64,000 nucleotides of DNA from Gracilimonas sp031581265 (GCF_031581265.1 NZ_JAVLBQ010000002.1:62001-126000); one strand, 5' to 3'. Positions 25,673 to 35,086 are shown, counted from the stretch's first letter. Numbers and translations: made by a program. Notes: a model not told the origin generated them from the letters alone.

Positions 25673-26688
25673 ATACCTCCTTTTGGATCTTTATATAGTT
25701 TTGTAGGACTGAAGAGCTCTCCATTGACCCAAATTTGCTGGCAGAAATCATTGTCGGTTAAAATGTTCTTTGCACAAATACCAAGATCACCGGCGCCATA
25801 AATTAGATAATCGCCCGATTCAATGAATTGCTTGTCGCTCAATTCTATGCTGGTTCCCGATTCAATGGACTTGTTTACAGATTCGGATAGTGCACTCTTA
25901 TCCACTTTTAGCAACGCTTCACTATCACCGGAAAACCAAATATTGCCGGTTTTGTCAACGAGCAAACGATTCAGATTCGGCAATGCACCAAAAGAACTTA
26001 AATCAATTTGCTCGGTTTCAATAATCTCTTTTTGGCTATCTTCTCTGAACGCTTTCACTTCTTCTGCACTGACATAGAATAGTCCGGTAAATGAGGCCCC
26101 AATCATACTCCCATCATTGAACATCACTACGGTATTAGGACTGCTAACCTGTCTGCCGGTATCTACCTCCCTGATTTCAGCCTTTTGATAAGTACCGGTT
26201 TGTGAGTCAAAAACACCATAACTTTCTTCTCCTACTGATGCCCAATAGGTTCCTGTATTATCTTTGAAAAACAAGTTCAGGGGAGCATTTGGAATACTAT
26301 TCTTATTCTCTTCTGAATATTTAAAGTGTTGAAAACTTTCTGTGACGGGATCAAATTTATTGATGCCGCCATCCCGGGTTCCTATCCATAAACTGCCGTC
26401 ATCATCGGCTAAGATACCATGTATAAAACTGTTTGAGATAGAGGTACTGTCGGTAGCATCATGACGATATATTTTTACTCCCTTGCCATCGAATCGATTC
26501 AGGCCATCGATAGTTCCCACCCACAGAAATCCATTTTGGTCCATGGACATACCCGTAACTGTATTATGAGATAAGCCCACATTTTGAGCATGATACCAAG
26601 AGGCTTTAAAAGAAACCGGTTGCCCGTTCAACTTTACAAAAGCCATTAATAAAAATAAGATTGTCCCAGCAGCCCGCATCGAAAACAA
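25642..26688 (-). CDS. Propeller sensor histidine kinase, N-terminal frame
   Basis: A 348-codon frame with a signal peptide (residues 1-22, ending KLNG) and the first set of Reg_prop propeller repeats (NTVTGMSMDQNGFLWVGTID, FIHGILADDDGSLWIGTRDG). It ends three codons after GGA AAG, in ...IWAASWGKVL. The usual repeat continues WGKG(F/L)xR, which is what the -1 frame encodes (GKGFVRLKEQ). The two frames together would give a sensor of about 1,040 residues, the normal size of periplasmic-propeller one-membrane-pass kinases. Either the gene is recently broken by loss of one A, or expression needs frameshifting, or the sequence has an error. Confidence 0.8.
   Translation of the reverse strand: MFSMRAAGTILFLLMAFVKLNGQPVSFKASWYHAQNVGLSHNTVTGMSMDQNGFLWVGTIDGLNRFDGKGVKIYRHDATDSTSISNSFIHGILADDDGSLWIGTRDGGINKFDPVTESFQHFKYSEENKNSIPNAPLNLFFKDNTGTYWASVGEESYGVFDSQTGTYQKAEIREVDTGRQVSSPNTVVMFNDGSMIGASFTGLFYVSAEEVKAFREDSQKEIIETEQIDLSSFGALPNLNRLLVDKTGNIWFSGDSEALLKVDKSALSESVNKSIESGTSIELSDKQFIESGDYLIYGAGDLGICAKNILTDNDFCQQIWVNGELFSPTKLYKDPKGGIWAASWGKVL
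25651..25657 (-). promoter_or_regulatory. GGGAAAG slippery heptamer at the frame junction
   Basis: On the minus strand the zero-frame codons are TGG GGA AAG GTT TTG TGA, so the heptamer reads G GGA AAG in register for a -1 slip to GGG AAA. The same heptamer drives the -1 frameshift of phage lambda G/GT. An AGGAGGT sequence lies 17 bases upstream. Whether it is used is unknown. Confidence 0.4.
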
Positions 26689-26787
26689 TGAATTTAGTTT
26701 CCGATAATATCTTAAATTTTTTGGTGTAATTGAGTTTTTTAAAAAACCTTAATCTAAGGTAGGTCTAAATGCTATGTAAACCACTCT

Positions 26788-27279
26788 TTAGTGTTTGGGA
26801 ACCAAGGGAGCACTTCCCGGTAATTCTTCACGTTCTCCCTCCGGTATTTCCATTAGATAGTAAGACGCTTGAACTGAATCGTATTTGATGGTATAATAAA
26901 GATCCTGTCCATATAATTGCATACTTCCCGATAATTTTCCATCACGGATAAATATAGAAGCAGCGCCGGTTTCTTTATCCTCAACGTCAGCTCTTATTGA
27001 CTGTATGCCCGGCAGGGTTTCTTTATTATCTCTGACTGCCAGTCGATACACCTCATCGCCATCCGTTAATGAAACCGTTAGTGTATCGCCTTTATTCAAT
27101 CCTTGCACACGCTCCAGCGTCAAATCTGTGTAAATCAGATTTGATTCAGCAACATTTTCTGAGGTGGTCTCTGAAGTTTGATTTTCTGTTTCATTCTCTT
27201 TTTTGTTTCCGCAGGATGTTATTAAAAACAACATCAACAAGGCCCCTAAAGCGATGAAACTATACGTTCGTACTTTCAT
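26788..27279 (-). CDS. Lipoprotein resembling the propeptide of the adjacent metalloprotease
   Basis: A 163-residue lipoprotein: signal helix, LITSC (lipid Cys23), a Glu/Thr/Ser-rich linker (25-47) and one domain (48-145). That domain lines up by eye with the propeptide of the upstream protease (its residues 47-136): shared LPG/IPG turn (90-91), an S-x-x-A step, an ED pair, a DGKLSG / NGGITG turn, an aromatic strand and a closing YL. The only gap is one residue in the 53-residue core. The gene starts 1 base after the protease stop, so expression is coupled. A free propeptide copy could inhibit or chaperone the protease; this is inference and identity is low. Confidence 0.6.
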   Translation of the reverse strand: MKVRTYSFIALGALLMLFLITSCGNKKENETENQTSETTSENVAESNLIYTDLTLERVQGLNKGDTLTVSLTDGDEVYRLAVRDNKETLPGIQSIRADVEDKETGAASIFIRDGKLSGSMQLYGQDLYYTIKYDSVQASYYLMEIPEGEREELPGSAPLVPKH

Positions 27280-27280
27280 A

Positions 27281-30049
27281 TTATTTAATTAAAACCATTT
27301 GTCGGGTTAATGTTTGGGAAGTCGTTTTCAAACGGTAGATGTATATGCCACTGGCAAGGTGAGAAGCATCAAAATTTATTTGATGTGACCCAGCGTTTGT
27401 TTTTTGGTTTTCAATCAATGTTGACACTTTTTGTCCTTGTATATTGAACACTTCTAACTGCACATCTTCAGGCTGTGCCAAGGTGAAGTTTATAGTGGTA
27501 GAAGGGTTGAATGGGTTTGGGTAATTTTGGGCCAGTTCTACTTTGTGGGGCTTATCTTCGGTTTCATTAGAAACAGCTTGGTTCACCGTTAGCTCAATAG
27601 GGATTTCTAAGGGTTGAGTATCTGGCTCATTGGTACTAAGCAGCATTTTTGTAGTATAGGTGCCAGCCTCAACTCCTTCGGTATTTAAACGGAATTGTAG
27701 TGGTTGCACTTTACCGGAACGCACAAAACCAGCAAGGTTTTCAGAGTCTATTCTAAACCATTTTTTAGAAGAAGTATCTTTACTGATTTTCAAATTATCT
27801 ATATCAATAGTATTGGAAGCATTTCCTCTTCTGTAAATTTGTAATACGCCTGGTGTTTTTCCTGATAATGGGTCAGTCTGATAAACTAAATTTCCATTTA
27901 TGTAATGATCATTGGTTCCCTCCATTACGTTAAAGTGTATTTTATACGTATGGTACTTATTTGACTCAAGGGTTGCCCCAGAAAAATTATAAGAAGCGCC
28001 TCCAACTGCGTTTTCCTCTCTCACATATAAGGCGTCATTTGCTACAATTAAGTAGTTAGAATAGTTATATGTTTTCCCATCATATAGTATGATTTCAAAG
28101 AAGTTTTCCTCAACAGTGTTGTCACCGGTGTAATAAAAATCAAACTCTACTGTATAATCTCCGGATACAAGATATCCAAGAAAAGGGCTATATACCGATA
28201 CACTTTCAGAGCTGTTTTCCCCTAATCTTATGTGGTTTGTTCCATTGCTGGGGTTATCAGAAGTAACCTTAAACCCGGTACTTGACTGGGCTCTCCATTC
28301 ATTATAACCGTTAATTTCACTGCTGTTAACCGAAAACCCTTCATCACTTTCAAAAGAAGTACTGTATAGAACCTCCTCATGCTCTGTGCTGCTTTTGAAT
28401 GCATTATTACTTTTTAGCGGATAATGGTTAACCAGGTTTTTCAGATCCTCCGCCTGCAATTTTTCGGGCTTTTCAATAGTTTCTAAAGACTGCGCCTTTT
28501 TCTTTGATTGTTGTTTAGAAGATGAAGATGATTGTGGCTCAAAATCAACTTCCCACATTAGCGTTGAATTCCCGGTATTTCCAATATCAATAGTTATTAT
28601 TCGTTCATCTTCCCGGTTCATTTCCACATTAATATTATTAGCAGATGGACTGGAAGAGTCTAAATACTCGGAAGATAGTTCTGACACCGGAGGGTCTATC
28701 CGTGTATCCCGGTAATTAGCTATCGAACGCTTGATGATATTCATACTCAATGCACTATTCTCGGGGGTTCTGCTGTTATTTGTTCCTACCTGGAAACCCT
28801 GCCATGATAAATCCGGACTTGAAAATATCGGGATTCTACTATAACTCACTCCCTGTGAATCTTGCTGATATGCCATTACCGTAGCATTTCTTTCATTAGT
28901 TTCTTGAAAACCTACTGAAAAATGAAATAACCCCCCTGATTCAGAAGCTGCATAAGAGCTTTGTGTTCTCGAGTGAGCATTCCCCATATTATGCCCTATT
29001 TCATGTATTAACGTAGTATTACCTGGAATTCCAATTTGTTGTACTCGGTTTACAGAAAACCCATATTGTGATGATCCTCCTGTACTCCCTAATCGCCATG
29101 CAATCCCACCGGTTTCCGGCTCATTCATAATAGCCGCCATTAAATCAGCACCATAATCATCTCTGAGTGAATGAACTTCCTGCATGAACCCATTATACTC
29201 ACTGTCAAAAATTGGATCGTTATCATTTTGAGTGAACCTTCTTAAATGCGTTCCGGCTGAAATCTCATCATTTTCGTCTCCGGTATCATCCGAATAGGTC
29301 GTGTTTTTATGGACATAAACAACCCGAAGTTCAATCGGTAGTTCGCTGTTATCCAATGCCGTTTGAGAGTTGTTAATTGAATTCGCAATTATTTCATTAA
29401 TGTCCTCATAACTCGTACTGTTTGTTGCCCACTCTTCTGCGTTTTCAGTATAAACCAACATAACATCAATGACCGTGGTATCATTGGGTGATTCTAAAAG
29501 TAAGGCGGCACTATTTTCATTATTGCTTTCAGCTTTGCTTTTACTTTTTGCTCCGGAAGAAAAAGAAGGTGCATAAGCAACTAAATCCTCCACATCGCCA
29601 TGCACCGCACAGGCTTGTTCTTGAGGGAGGTTGCTGCTATCAGTGGTTAGATAGTTTTGTTTGGCTTTGGTGTCTTTTAAAAAGAAAATGCTTTCCTCAT
29701 GATTTAAGTGATACACACCGGTTATCCCACCATTAGAATAGGTAAATGTGAATATTTCATCCGGATCTTCTGAAGAAACTGCATGATATGAAATTGTGCC
29801 GGGGATGTAAGAAGTTTTTCTTTTCACAATCATCTCCCTGGTTTTGGAACTGCCAATATCCATTAGAAATACAGATCCCTTTTGGAGCCGATCTTCCTCA
29901 AAAACCGTTTGATCAATATCTAATACTACCCCGGTATCTGATATAGATTTTTGAGGTGTGGCTGAAATAATCTTGGGATGATCTTGTGCTGCTGCATTTG
30001 TCCCTAAAAGAAATACTGCAGTTAATACTAAATAATATATTTTATTCAT
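27281..30049 (-). CDS. Secreted M12B/reprolysin-like zinc metalloprotease with sorting domain
   Basis: A 922-residue protease. Signal peptide 1-21 (ending AAAQ); propeptide about 22-150, ending near Cys146 (QACAVH), which could act as a cysteine switch; catalytic domain about 190-450 with TTLIHEIGHNMGNAHSR (ligands His349, His353, His359) and the Met-turn TVMAY (390-394); a lamin/concanavalin-like domain about 560-770 (YSTSFESDEGFSVN, VEFDFYYTGDNTVEENF); and the type A sorting domain from about 835 (NYPNPFNPSTTINFTL, GIYIYRLKTT, ending QMVLIK). It probably degrades extracellular proteins after secretion. It shares its last residues' pattern with the protein at 20619-22703. Confidence 0.9.
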   Translation of the reverse strand: MNKIYYLVLTAVFLLGTNAAAQDHPKIISATPQKSISDTGVVLDIDQTVFEEDRLQKGSVFLMDIGSSKTREMIVKRKTSYIPGTISYHAVSSEDPDEIFTFTYSNGGITGVYHLNHEESIFFLKDTKAKQNYLTTDSSNLPQEQACAVHGDVEDLVAYAPSFSSGAKSKSKAESNNENSAALLLESPNDTTVIDVMLVYTENAEEWATNSTSYEDINEIIANSINNSQTALDNSELPIELRVVYVHKNTTYSDDTGDENDEISAGTHLRRFTQNDNDPIFDSEYNGFMQEVHSLRDDYGADLMAAIMNEPETGGIAWRLGSTGGSSQYGFSVNRVQQIGIPGNTTLIHEIGHNMGNAHSRTQSSYAASESGGLFHFSVGFQETNERNATVMAYQQDSQGVSYSRIPIFSSPDLSWQGFQVGTNNSRTPENSALSMNIIKRSIANYRDTRIDPPVSELSSEYLDSSSPSANNINVEMNREDERIITIDIGNTGNSTLMWEVDFEPQSSSSSKQQSKKKAQSLETIEKPEKLQAEDLKNLVNHYPLKSNNAFKSSTEHEEVLYSTSFESDEGFSVNSSEINGYNEWRAQSSTGFKVTSDNPSNGTNHIRLGENSSESVSVYSPFLGYLVSGDYTVEFDFYYTGDNTVEENFFEIILYDGKTYNYSNYLIVANDALYVREENAVGGASYNFSGATLESNKYHTYKIHFNVMEGTNDHYINGNLVYQTDPLSGKTPGVLQIYRRGNASNTIDIDNLKISKDTSSKKWFRIDSENLAGFVRSGKVQPLQFRLNTEGVEAGTYTTKMLLSTNEPDTQPLEIPIELTVNQAVSNETEDKPHKVELAQNYPNPFNPSTTINFTLAQPEDVQLEVFNIQGQKVSTLIENQKTNAGSHQINFDASHLASGIYIYRLKTTSQTLTRQMVLIK

Positions 30050-30100
30050 CCTGAAGTTCTTTTTCTATTGTTTCTGTCAATCTAATTAAATAATACCTTA

Positions 30101-31234
30101 TTAAGCAAAACGATCTGCAAGACGGTTTATTAGGTATCCACTTTCTTCAAGCGCCTGGGTCGCAAACTTTCCAAAGAAATCGGTAACTCCTTCAAATTCT
30201 TTAATAAAACCTTCACGGTCGTTTTCTTCCACCATTTTTGCGAGTTTCTGATGGTGATCCAAAAACTTCATCAACAATTCCCGACGTTCCTTGTTGGCAA
30301 AAACGATGTCGGCATACAGCTCGGCATCCTGGGCAAAAATTCGGCCGGTCATCATCAGTTCTGCTCGGTAGATGGGAGAAGAATAGTCGAGCATATCAGT
30401 GGGTTTCAGGTCGTATTCTTCCATGAAGGAACCGTGGAGTAAAGCTACAAAGTGACGAAGCCCCTGTACAAGGTGCATCACATGATCATGTTTTTCAGGG
30501 TCGGCTTCTATCACCCGCATTCCCCAAAGCCTGCATTGTTCCACAAACCACAAGGCATGTTCTCCGCCCCGGCCATCACAGAAAACCATAAGCTGCTTGG
30601 AGAGATTCTGGACATCGGGTCCGTGCATGGGGTGCAATCCTACCACGGGACCCTCATGTGCTTTAAGCATAGCCTGAATAGGGGCATTTTTATTACTGGT
30701 GAAGTCAGCTAAAATAGTTTGCTTTTTCAGTCTACCGCTAAGCCGTTCAATTACGCTTTCGGTTACTTTGATAGGAACGGTCACAATCACCATATCAAGT
30801 TTGGGTGCCCACTCTTCAAGTTCATACCAATTCCCTTTGTCAATGGAATAGGTCACGTGCCCGGTTTGATCCGCAATGCGTTTGTACAGGCTTCCCATTC
30901 CTCCTTCCCCACCGATAAACAGAATATGCTTGGGCTCAGTAGTTGCTATTGGAAATTTCTCCTGAGACTGTGTAGCCCTCGAAGAAGTCATAATCATCCG
31001 CAAAAAATCTTCTGCCCAATCCGGGTCAATATTTTTTGACTTGGCCAATTCTTTAAACGCCTTGGTTTTTTCTTCCTCTCGTTTAGGTACAAAAACAGGA
31101 AGCTGATTCTCTACTTTTCGTTTGATGACATCACGCACAATCTCACCCCGCTCTGATAATAAGTCGAGGATTTGTTCGTCAATTTCATCCAGCCGTTTCC
31201 GGGGAGATTCTAAATCTTTATGTCTATGGGACAT
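30101..31234 (-). CDS. tyrA: Bifunctional chorismate mutase / prephenate dehydrogenase
   Basis: A 377-residue enzyme for tyrosine synthesis. Residues 8-95 are an AroQ chorismate mutase (RKRLDEIDEQILDLLSERGE, PVFVPKREEEK), and residues 100-375 the NAD-dependent prephenate dehydrogenase with the nucleotide-binding ILFIGGEGGMGSLYK, MVIVTVPIKVTESVI, GLHPMHGPD, LVQGLRHFVALLHGS and SSPIYRAELMMTGRIFAQD. Length and domain order match the enterobacterial T-protein (about 373 residues). Many Bacteroidota carry a separate prephenate dehydrogenase and a mutase fused to DAHP synthase, so this form may have been acquired by transfer; that is inference from recalled family distribution. Confidence 0.93.
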   Translation of the reverse strand: MSHRHKDLESPRKRLDEIDEQILDLLSERGEIVRDVIKRKVENQLPVFVPKREEEKTKAFKELAKSKNIDPDWAEDFLRMIMTSSRATQSQEKFPIATTEPKHILFIGGEGGMGSLYKRIADQTGHVTYSIDKGNWYELEEWAPKLDMVIVTVPIKVTESVIERLSGRLKKQTILADFTSNKNAPIQAMLKAHEGPVVGLHPMHGPDVQNLSKQLMVFCDGRGGEHALWFVEQCRLWGMRVIEADPEKHDHVMHLVQGLRHFVALLHGSFMEEYDLKPTDMLDYSSPIYRAELMMTGRIFAQDAELYADIVFANKERRELLMKFLDHHQKLAKMVEENDREGFIKEFEGVTDFFGKFATQALEESGYLINRLADRFA

Positions 31235-31249
31235 TTCATTGCTTTTTGT

Positions 31250-31398
31250 TTGCCACTAAAACTCTAAAACACAAAAGGTTTTCGGTTTGACGGTTTAAAA
31301 TCCGCCTGACTGATATTACTTAATTAAAACTGTATAGCTAGTTCCTTTTTCTTATGGAATGTTATATCCCTTTTCGTGTTTTAGTGATTTAGTGGCAA
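31250..31398. repeat. 149-bp element with about 29-bp imperfect inverted ends
   Basis: Left end 31250-31278 begins TTGCCACTAAAACTCTAAAA; right end 31369-31398 ends TTTTAGTGATTTAGTGGCAA. The arms match except for a few bases. It fills most of the spacer between divergent tyrA and uvrB, so it also carries or displaces their promoters. The look is that of a small MITE. Confidence 0.7.
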
Positions 31399-31470
31399 TC
31401 GTGAATCTTTAATTATTGAATAATATCGTTTCCTAAGTTACATCACAGTTTGTACCTTTAAAAGCTATTT

Positions 31471-33522
31471 ATGAGCCAATTTAAACTTCACTCTCCTTAC
31501 GAACCTGCGGGCGATCAGCCCAAAGCCATTGAAGAACTCACCGAAGGTCTGAATGCCGGTGATAAGTTCCAGACTTTACTCGGTATAACCGGTTCTGGTA
31601 AAACACGCACCATCGCCAATACCATTGAAAATGTGGAGAAGCCTACATTGGTGATGAGTCATAACAAAACACTGGCGGCTCAACTATATCGTGAGCTCAG
31701 TGATTTCTTTCCCGAAAATCGCGTAGAGTTTTTCATTTCCTATTATGATTACTACCAACCGGAAGCCTACCTCTCTACACAGGACAAATACATTGAGAAG
31801 GACCTTTCCATCAATGAAGAAATACAACGGCTGCGATTGCGGGCTACCAGCTCATTGCTTTCCGGGCGCCGGGATGTAATCATCGTCTCATCCGTAAGCT
31901 GTATCTATGGTATTGGCTCTCCCTCTGAATATGAAAAGCTAATCCTGAACCTGGAAGTAGGTCAGGAAATTCCGCGCAACACCATTTTGTACGATTTGGT
32001 AGATCTTCACTATAACCGTAATGACCTGGAATTTAAGCGCGGCACATTTCGTGTGCGGGGTGATGTGATTGATATTTATCCGGCCTATTCCGATGAAGGA
32101 CTTCGCATAACGCAGTGGGGTGATGAAATCGAATCGCTACAGCTTTTTGATGTAGATGACGGCTCCATTATCGAAAGTGTAAATGAATTTAGGGTGTACC
32201 CTGCATCACACTATGTGACTTCTAAGTCCCGGCTCGAAACTTCGATTGAACAAATCCGGGAAGAGCTGGAGTGGCGCAAAAAAGTGCTTATTGATGAAGA
32301 GAAGTTTTTGGAGGCCAAACGCATTGAACAGCGCACGCTTTTTGATATCGAAATGATCCAAGAAATTGGCTATTGCTCCGGAATTGAGAATTACTCTCGC
32401 TACCTGAGTGCACGAAAACCGGGAGAACGCCCTTACTGCCTCATGGATTATTTTCCGGATGATTACCTCGTGGTTGTAGATGAAAGTCATCAGACTATCC
32501 CACAAATTTCTGCCATGTACGGTGGCGATCGTTCACGCAAAATTGAATTAGTGGAACACGGATTTCGACTCCCGTCTGCCATGGATAACCGTCCATTGAC
32601 TTTTGATGAATGGGAAGAGCTGGTAAATCAGGTCATATTTGTAAGTGCCACACCCAGCGATTATGAGCTGGAGAAGTCTGGCGGAGTATATACGGAACAA
32701 ATTATTCGTCCAACCGGATTGATGGAACCTGAAATTGAAGTCAGGCCGCTGGACAATCAGGTGGATGATCTATTGGGTGAAATCCGCGAAAAAATTGAAA
32801 AGAATGAGCGTGTTCTCGTTATTACGCTCACTAAGCGACTGAGTGAGGAGTTGAGTGAATATCTCAAAAACCTCAACATCAAGGCAGCATATATGCACAG
32901 CGAATTAAATGCCCTTGAAAGAATCGAAGTTTTGTATAAATTCAGGCGCGGCGATTTTGACGTATTGGTTGGGATTAACCTGCTGCGTGAGGGAATCGAT
33001 ATTCCTGAACTTAGCTTAGTGGCTATCATGGATGCAGACAAGGAAGGCTTCCTTCGATCAGAAACTTCACTGTTTCAGATTGTGGGTCGTGCCGCTCGAA
33101 ATGTGGGTGGTAAAGCCATTTTGTATGCAAATAAAATGACTAACAGTATCCAGAAAGTGGTAGAAGAAACCCACCGCCGTCGTAAAATTCAGGAAGAATA
33201 TAACGAGAAGCACGGCATCACTCCTACAACTATTAAAAAGGAGCTGAAGCCACTGGTTGATCCAAGCCTCATTTCAAGCCAAAGCTTTGACTTTGCACGG
33301 AAAGATGAGGAACCTGACGAAGATGCACTTGAGGTAATCAAAGTGGCCGAAGAGGGCATTCAGTACAAGGCAAGTCCTGCCATGAAGGAAGTAACCTTCG
33401 AGAATAAGGATAAGCTGATTGAACACCTTCGCGAGACGATGTATCATGCGGCCAAGAATATGGAGTTTGAGGAAGCGGCTCGCATCCGAGATCAAATTGC
33501 ACAATTAGAAGACGAACTTTAG
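31471..33522 (+). CDS. uvrB: Excinuclease ABC subunit UvrB
   Basis: A 683-residue DNA-damage helicase of nucleotide excision repair. Visible: Walker A in LLGITGSGKTRT, the beta-hairpin region YYDYYQPEAYLSTQDKYIEK, Walker B in VVVDESHQTIPQ, helicase motifs VFVSATPSDYEL, INLLREGIDIPELSLVAI and LFQIVGRAARNVGGKAI, and the C-terminal UVR domain (YHAAKNMEFEEAARIRDQIA) that contacts UvrC. Length is standard. Confidence 0.98.
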   Translation: MSQFKLHSPYEPAGDQPKAIEELTEGLNAGDKFQTLLGITGSGKTRTIANTIENVEKPTLVMSHNKTLAAQLYRELSDFFPENRVEFFISYYDYYQPEAYLSTQDKYIEKDLSINEEIQRLRLRATSSLLSGRRDVIIVSSVSCIYGIGSPSEYEKLILNLEVGQEIPRNTILYDLVDLHYNRNDLEFKRGTFRVRGDVIDIYPAYSDEGLRITQWGDEIESLQLFDVDDGSIIESVNEFRVYPASHYVTSKSRLETSIEQIREELEWRKKVLIDEEKFLEAKRIEQRTLFDIEMIQEIGYCSGIENYSRYLSARKPGERPYCLMDYFPDDYLVVVDESHQTIPQISAMYGGDRSRKIELVEHGFRLPSAMDNRPLTFDEWEELVNQVIFVSATPSDYELEKSGGVYTEQIIRPTGLMEPEIEVRPLDNQVDDLLGEIREKIEKNERVLVITLTKRLSEELSEYLKNLNIKAAYMHSELNALERIEVLYKFRRGDFDVLVGINLLREGIDIPELSLVAIMDADKEGFLRSETSLFQIVGRAARNVGGKAILYANKMTNSIQKVVEETHRRRKIQEEYNEKHGITPTTIKKELKPLVDPSLISSQSFDFARKDEEPDEDALEVIKVAEEGIQYKASPAMKEVTFENKDKLIEHLRETMYHAAKNMEFEEAARIRDQIAQLEDEL

Positions 33523-33590
33523 TTGGTTAATGGTTATTCGTTCTTTGTGAATACCATTTACCATTCAATTATTAGACAAACTACCAACAC

Positions 33591-34145
33591 ATGAAAGGTA
33601 CCATCGAATTTTTGAAGTCATTTGCATCCGATAAAGATGTTGCATCTATAACTCCATCGTCTAAATATTGTATTCGTCAGCTTTGTGAATACATCGATTT
33701 CCCCAATACTGATGTCATCGTTGAATATGGCGGTGGAACCGGGGTTTTTACCAAGCACTTTCTCAAGCAAATGCGTCCTGATGCTCGCTTATTTGTTTTC
33801 GAAACCAATGATAATTTTGCTGAACTATTAAACAATATTGATGATAACCGGCTTACTGTTTTTCATGAATCCGTAGAAGATATTTTGGATTTGCTTCCTG
33901 AAGAAGTGGTGGGTAATGTAAACCACATAGTATCTGGCATCCCATTTTCCTTCTTTGACTGGGATATGAAAATAGATATTCTCTCCAAAACCAAGCAAGC
34001 TCTCAAGAGTGAGGGCTCATTTCTCGCTTATCAAACTTCCGGGCATTTGAAAGACCCGCTAAATGAGTCATTCGGAAATTTCACTACGGAATTCTGCTGG
34101 AAAAACATCCCCCCGTATTTTATTTATGAGGCGGTTAATAAGTGA
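33591..34145 (+). CDS. PmtA-like SAM-dependent methyltransferase
   Basis: A 184-residue class I methyltransferase. The SAM site is VIVEYGGGTGVFTKHFL with the acidic end of strand 2 in LFVFETND, followed by VNHIVSGIPFSFFDW and a C-terminal strand region. The pattern matches the short phospholipid N-methyltransferase (PmtA) and rRNA adenine dimethylase-like group; the SGIPFS segment fits PmtA-like proteins. It follows uvrB by 68 bases. Methylation of phosphatidylethanolamine is the likely but untested role. Confidence 0.75.
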   Translation: MKGTIEFLKSFASDKDVASITPSSKYCIRQLCEYIDFPNTDVIVEYGGGTGVFTKHFLKQMRPDARLFVFETNDNFAELLNNIDDNRLTVFHESVEDILDLLPEEVVGNVNHIVSGIPFSFFDWDMKIDILSKTKQALKSEGSFLAYQTSGHLKDPLNESFGNFTTEFCWKNIPPYFIYEAVNK

Positions 34146-34179
34146 TTTTTGATTTATTATTTTAGATTGATGATTGAAA

Positions 34180-34668
34180 TCACTCAATCACTATCTCCCC
34201 GTCGCTCTTCTCTTTGGGCTTGCCTTTATTTTTCCACTGCTTGTAGAACTGTATAAGATTGGAAACGGCGTAAGTCAACATAAAGAAAGCAATGAAATAA
34301 GCCACCGAATCGGGGTTCATAACGATTAGGATGGCAATAATGAGGGTGATTATTCCCAAAAAGCTAAAAGAAAGACCGAATAACATCAGCAAGCCAAAGA
34401 GACCTAAAAAACCGGCGAAGGTAAAGGGGATGAGTTCGGGAAAAATAAATATTAAAACACCAGCTACAATGGGAAGTGCAGATATAAATCCGGGAAATCT
34501 AAAAGCGGCAAACATTAATCCAAGGGCAACAAGGTAACCTCCAGCTATCAGGTATAAGAAATTTGGGAAAATTAACGTCAATATTCCCGTAGCTAAAGTC
34601 AGCAGGACATTGATTATTTTCTGCTCTTTTGATTTTCCTAAAACGTTGACTTCGATTTGTTGGAACAT
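34180..34668 (-). CDS. HdeD/DUF308-like membrane protein
   Basis: A 162-residue protein with about six hydrophobic helices in pairs (LLTLATGILTLIFPNFLYLI, ALPIVAGVLIFIFPEL, GIITLIIAILIVMNPDSVAY), the pattern of DUF308/HdeD proteins linked to acid or envelope stress. The ATG at 34668 (MFQQIEV) is chosen; an upstream ATG at 34728 would add 20 polar residues with no support. The tail is lysine-rich and cytoplasmic (KNKGKPKEKSDGE). Confidence 0.75.
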   Translation of the reverse strand: MFQQIEVNVLGKSKEQKIINVLLTLATGILTLIFPNFLYLIAGGYLVALGLMFAAFRFPGFISALPIVAGVLIFIFPELIPFTFAGFLGLFGLLMLFGLSFSFLGIITLIIAILIVMNPDSVAYFIAFFMLTYAVSNLIQFYKQWKNKGKPKEKSDGEIVIE

Positions 34669-35086
34669 GCTATATTTTGTTATTGAGTTTGATAAAAAAC
34701 CAGTCTTGATTTTCTTCCTTAGCGTCAATTTTACCTTTTCTTATGTAAATCCAACGAAGTTATAACAAACTAAATTTGCAAATCATTATAAGCATACGAT
34801 TCACTAAGTACTTTCCCTTACTTTTGTCTTGATACAAAAGTAACAAAAGATCAAGGCGGGCAAAAAAAGAGCTAAAGCTGTCTACACTCCGCTAAAAGAA
34901 ATCAATGCTCCTTCTCTGGGCTTGCCATAGGTACAAAATACCATGCGCCCCGATAAATTCGGGGTTTCTTAACGCTTCATTCCGTCATCTTCTTAACGCT
35001 CTTTTTTCTAAGGCCGGTTATTCTGATGTATACTCGACAATAACTACTCAAAGTAATAGTTTCTAAGACTTTAACCTCAACTACCT
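34669..35086. other. Gene-free interval with hairpins
   Basis: Contains the perfect hairpin ACTTTTGT-CTTGAT-ACAAAAGT (near 34813-34834) followed by a copy-like AACAAAAGATCAAGG, and a small stem CCCCGA / TCGGGG at 34948-34964 followed by TTTCTT. No coding frame is convincing. The first motif looks like a dispersed intergenic repeat known from this branch, by memory only. Confidence 0.5.

Noticed and set aside
23540..26688. Two separate genes for the propeller and the kinase
   Set aside because: The second frame opens in the middle of a propeller repeat at TTG, overlaps the first by 31 bases, and the two complete each other without a missing residue in the -1 frame.
34806..35060. Possible riboswitch or small RNA in the spacer upstream of the DUF308 gene
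   Set aside because: Only short hairpins are visible, without a known aptamer core or promoter, so it is reported only as repeats.
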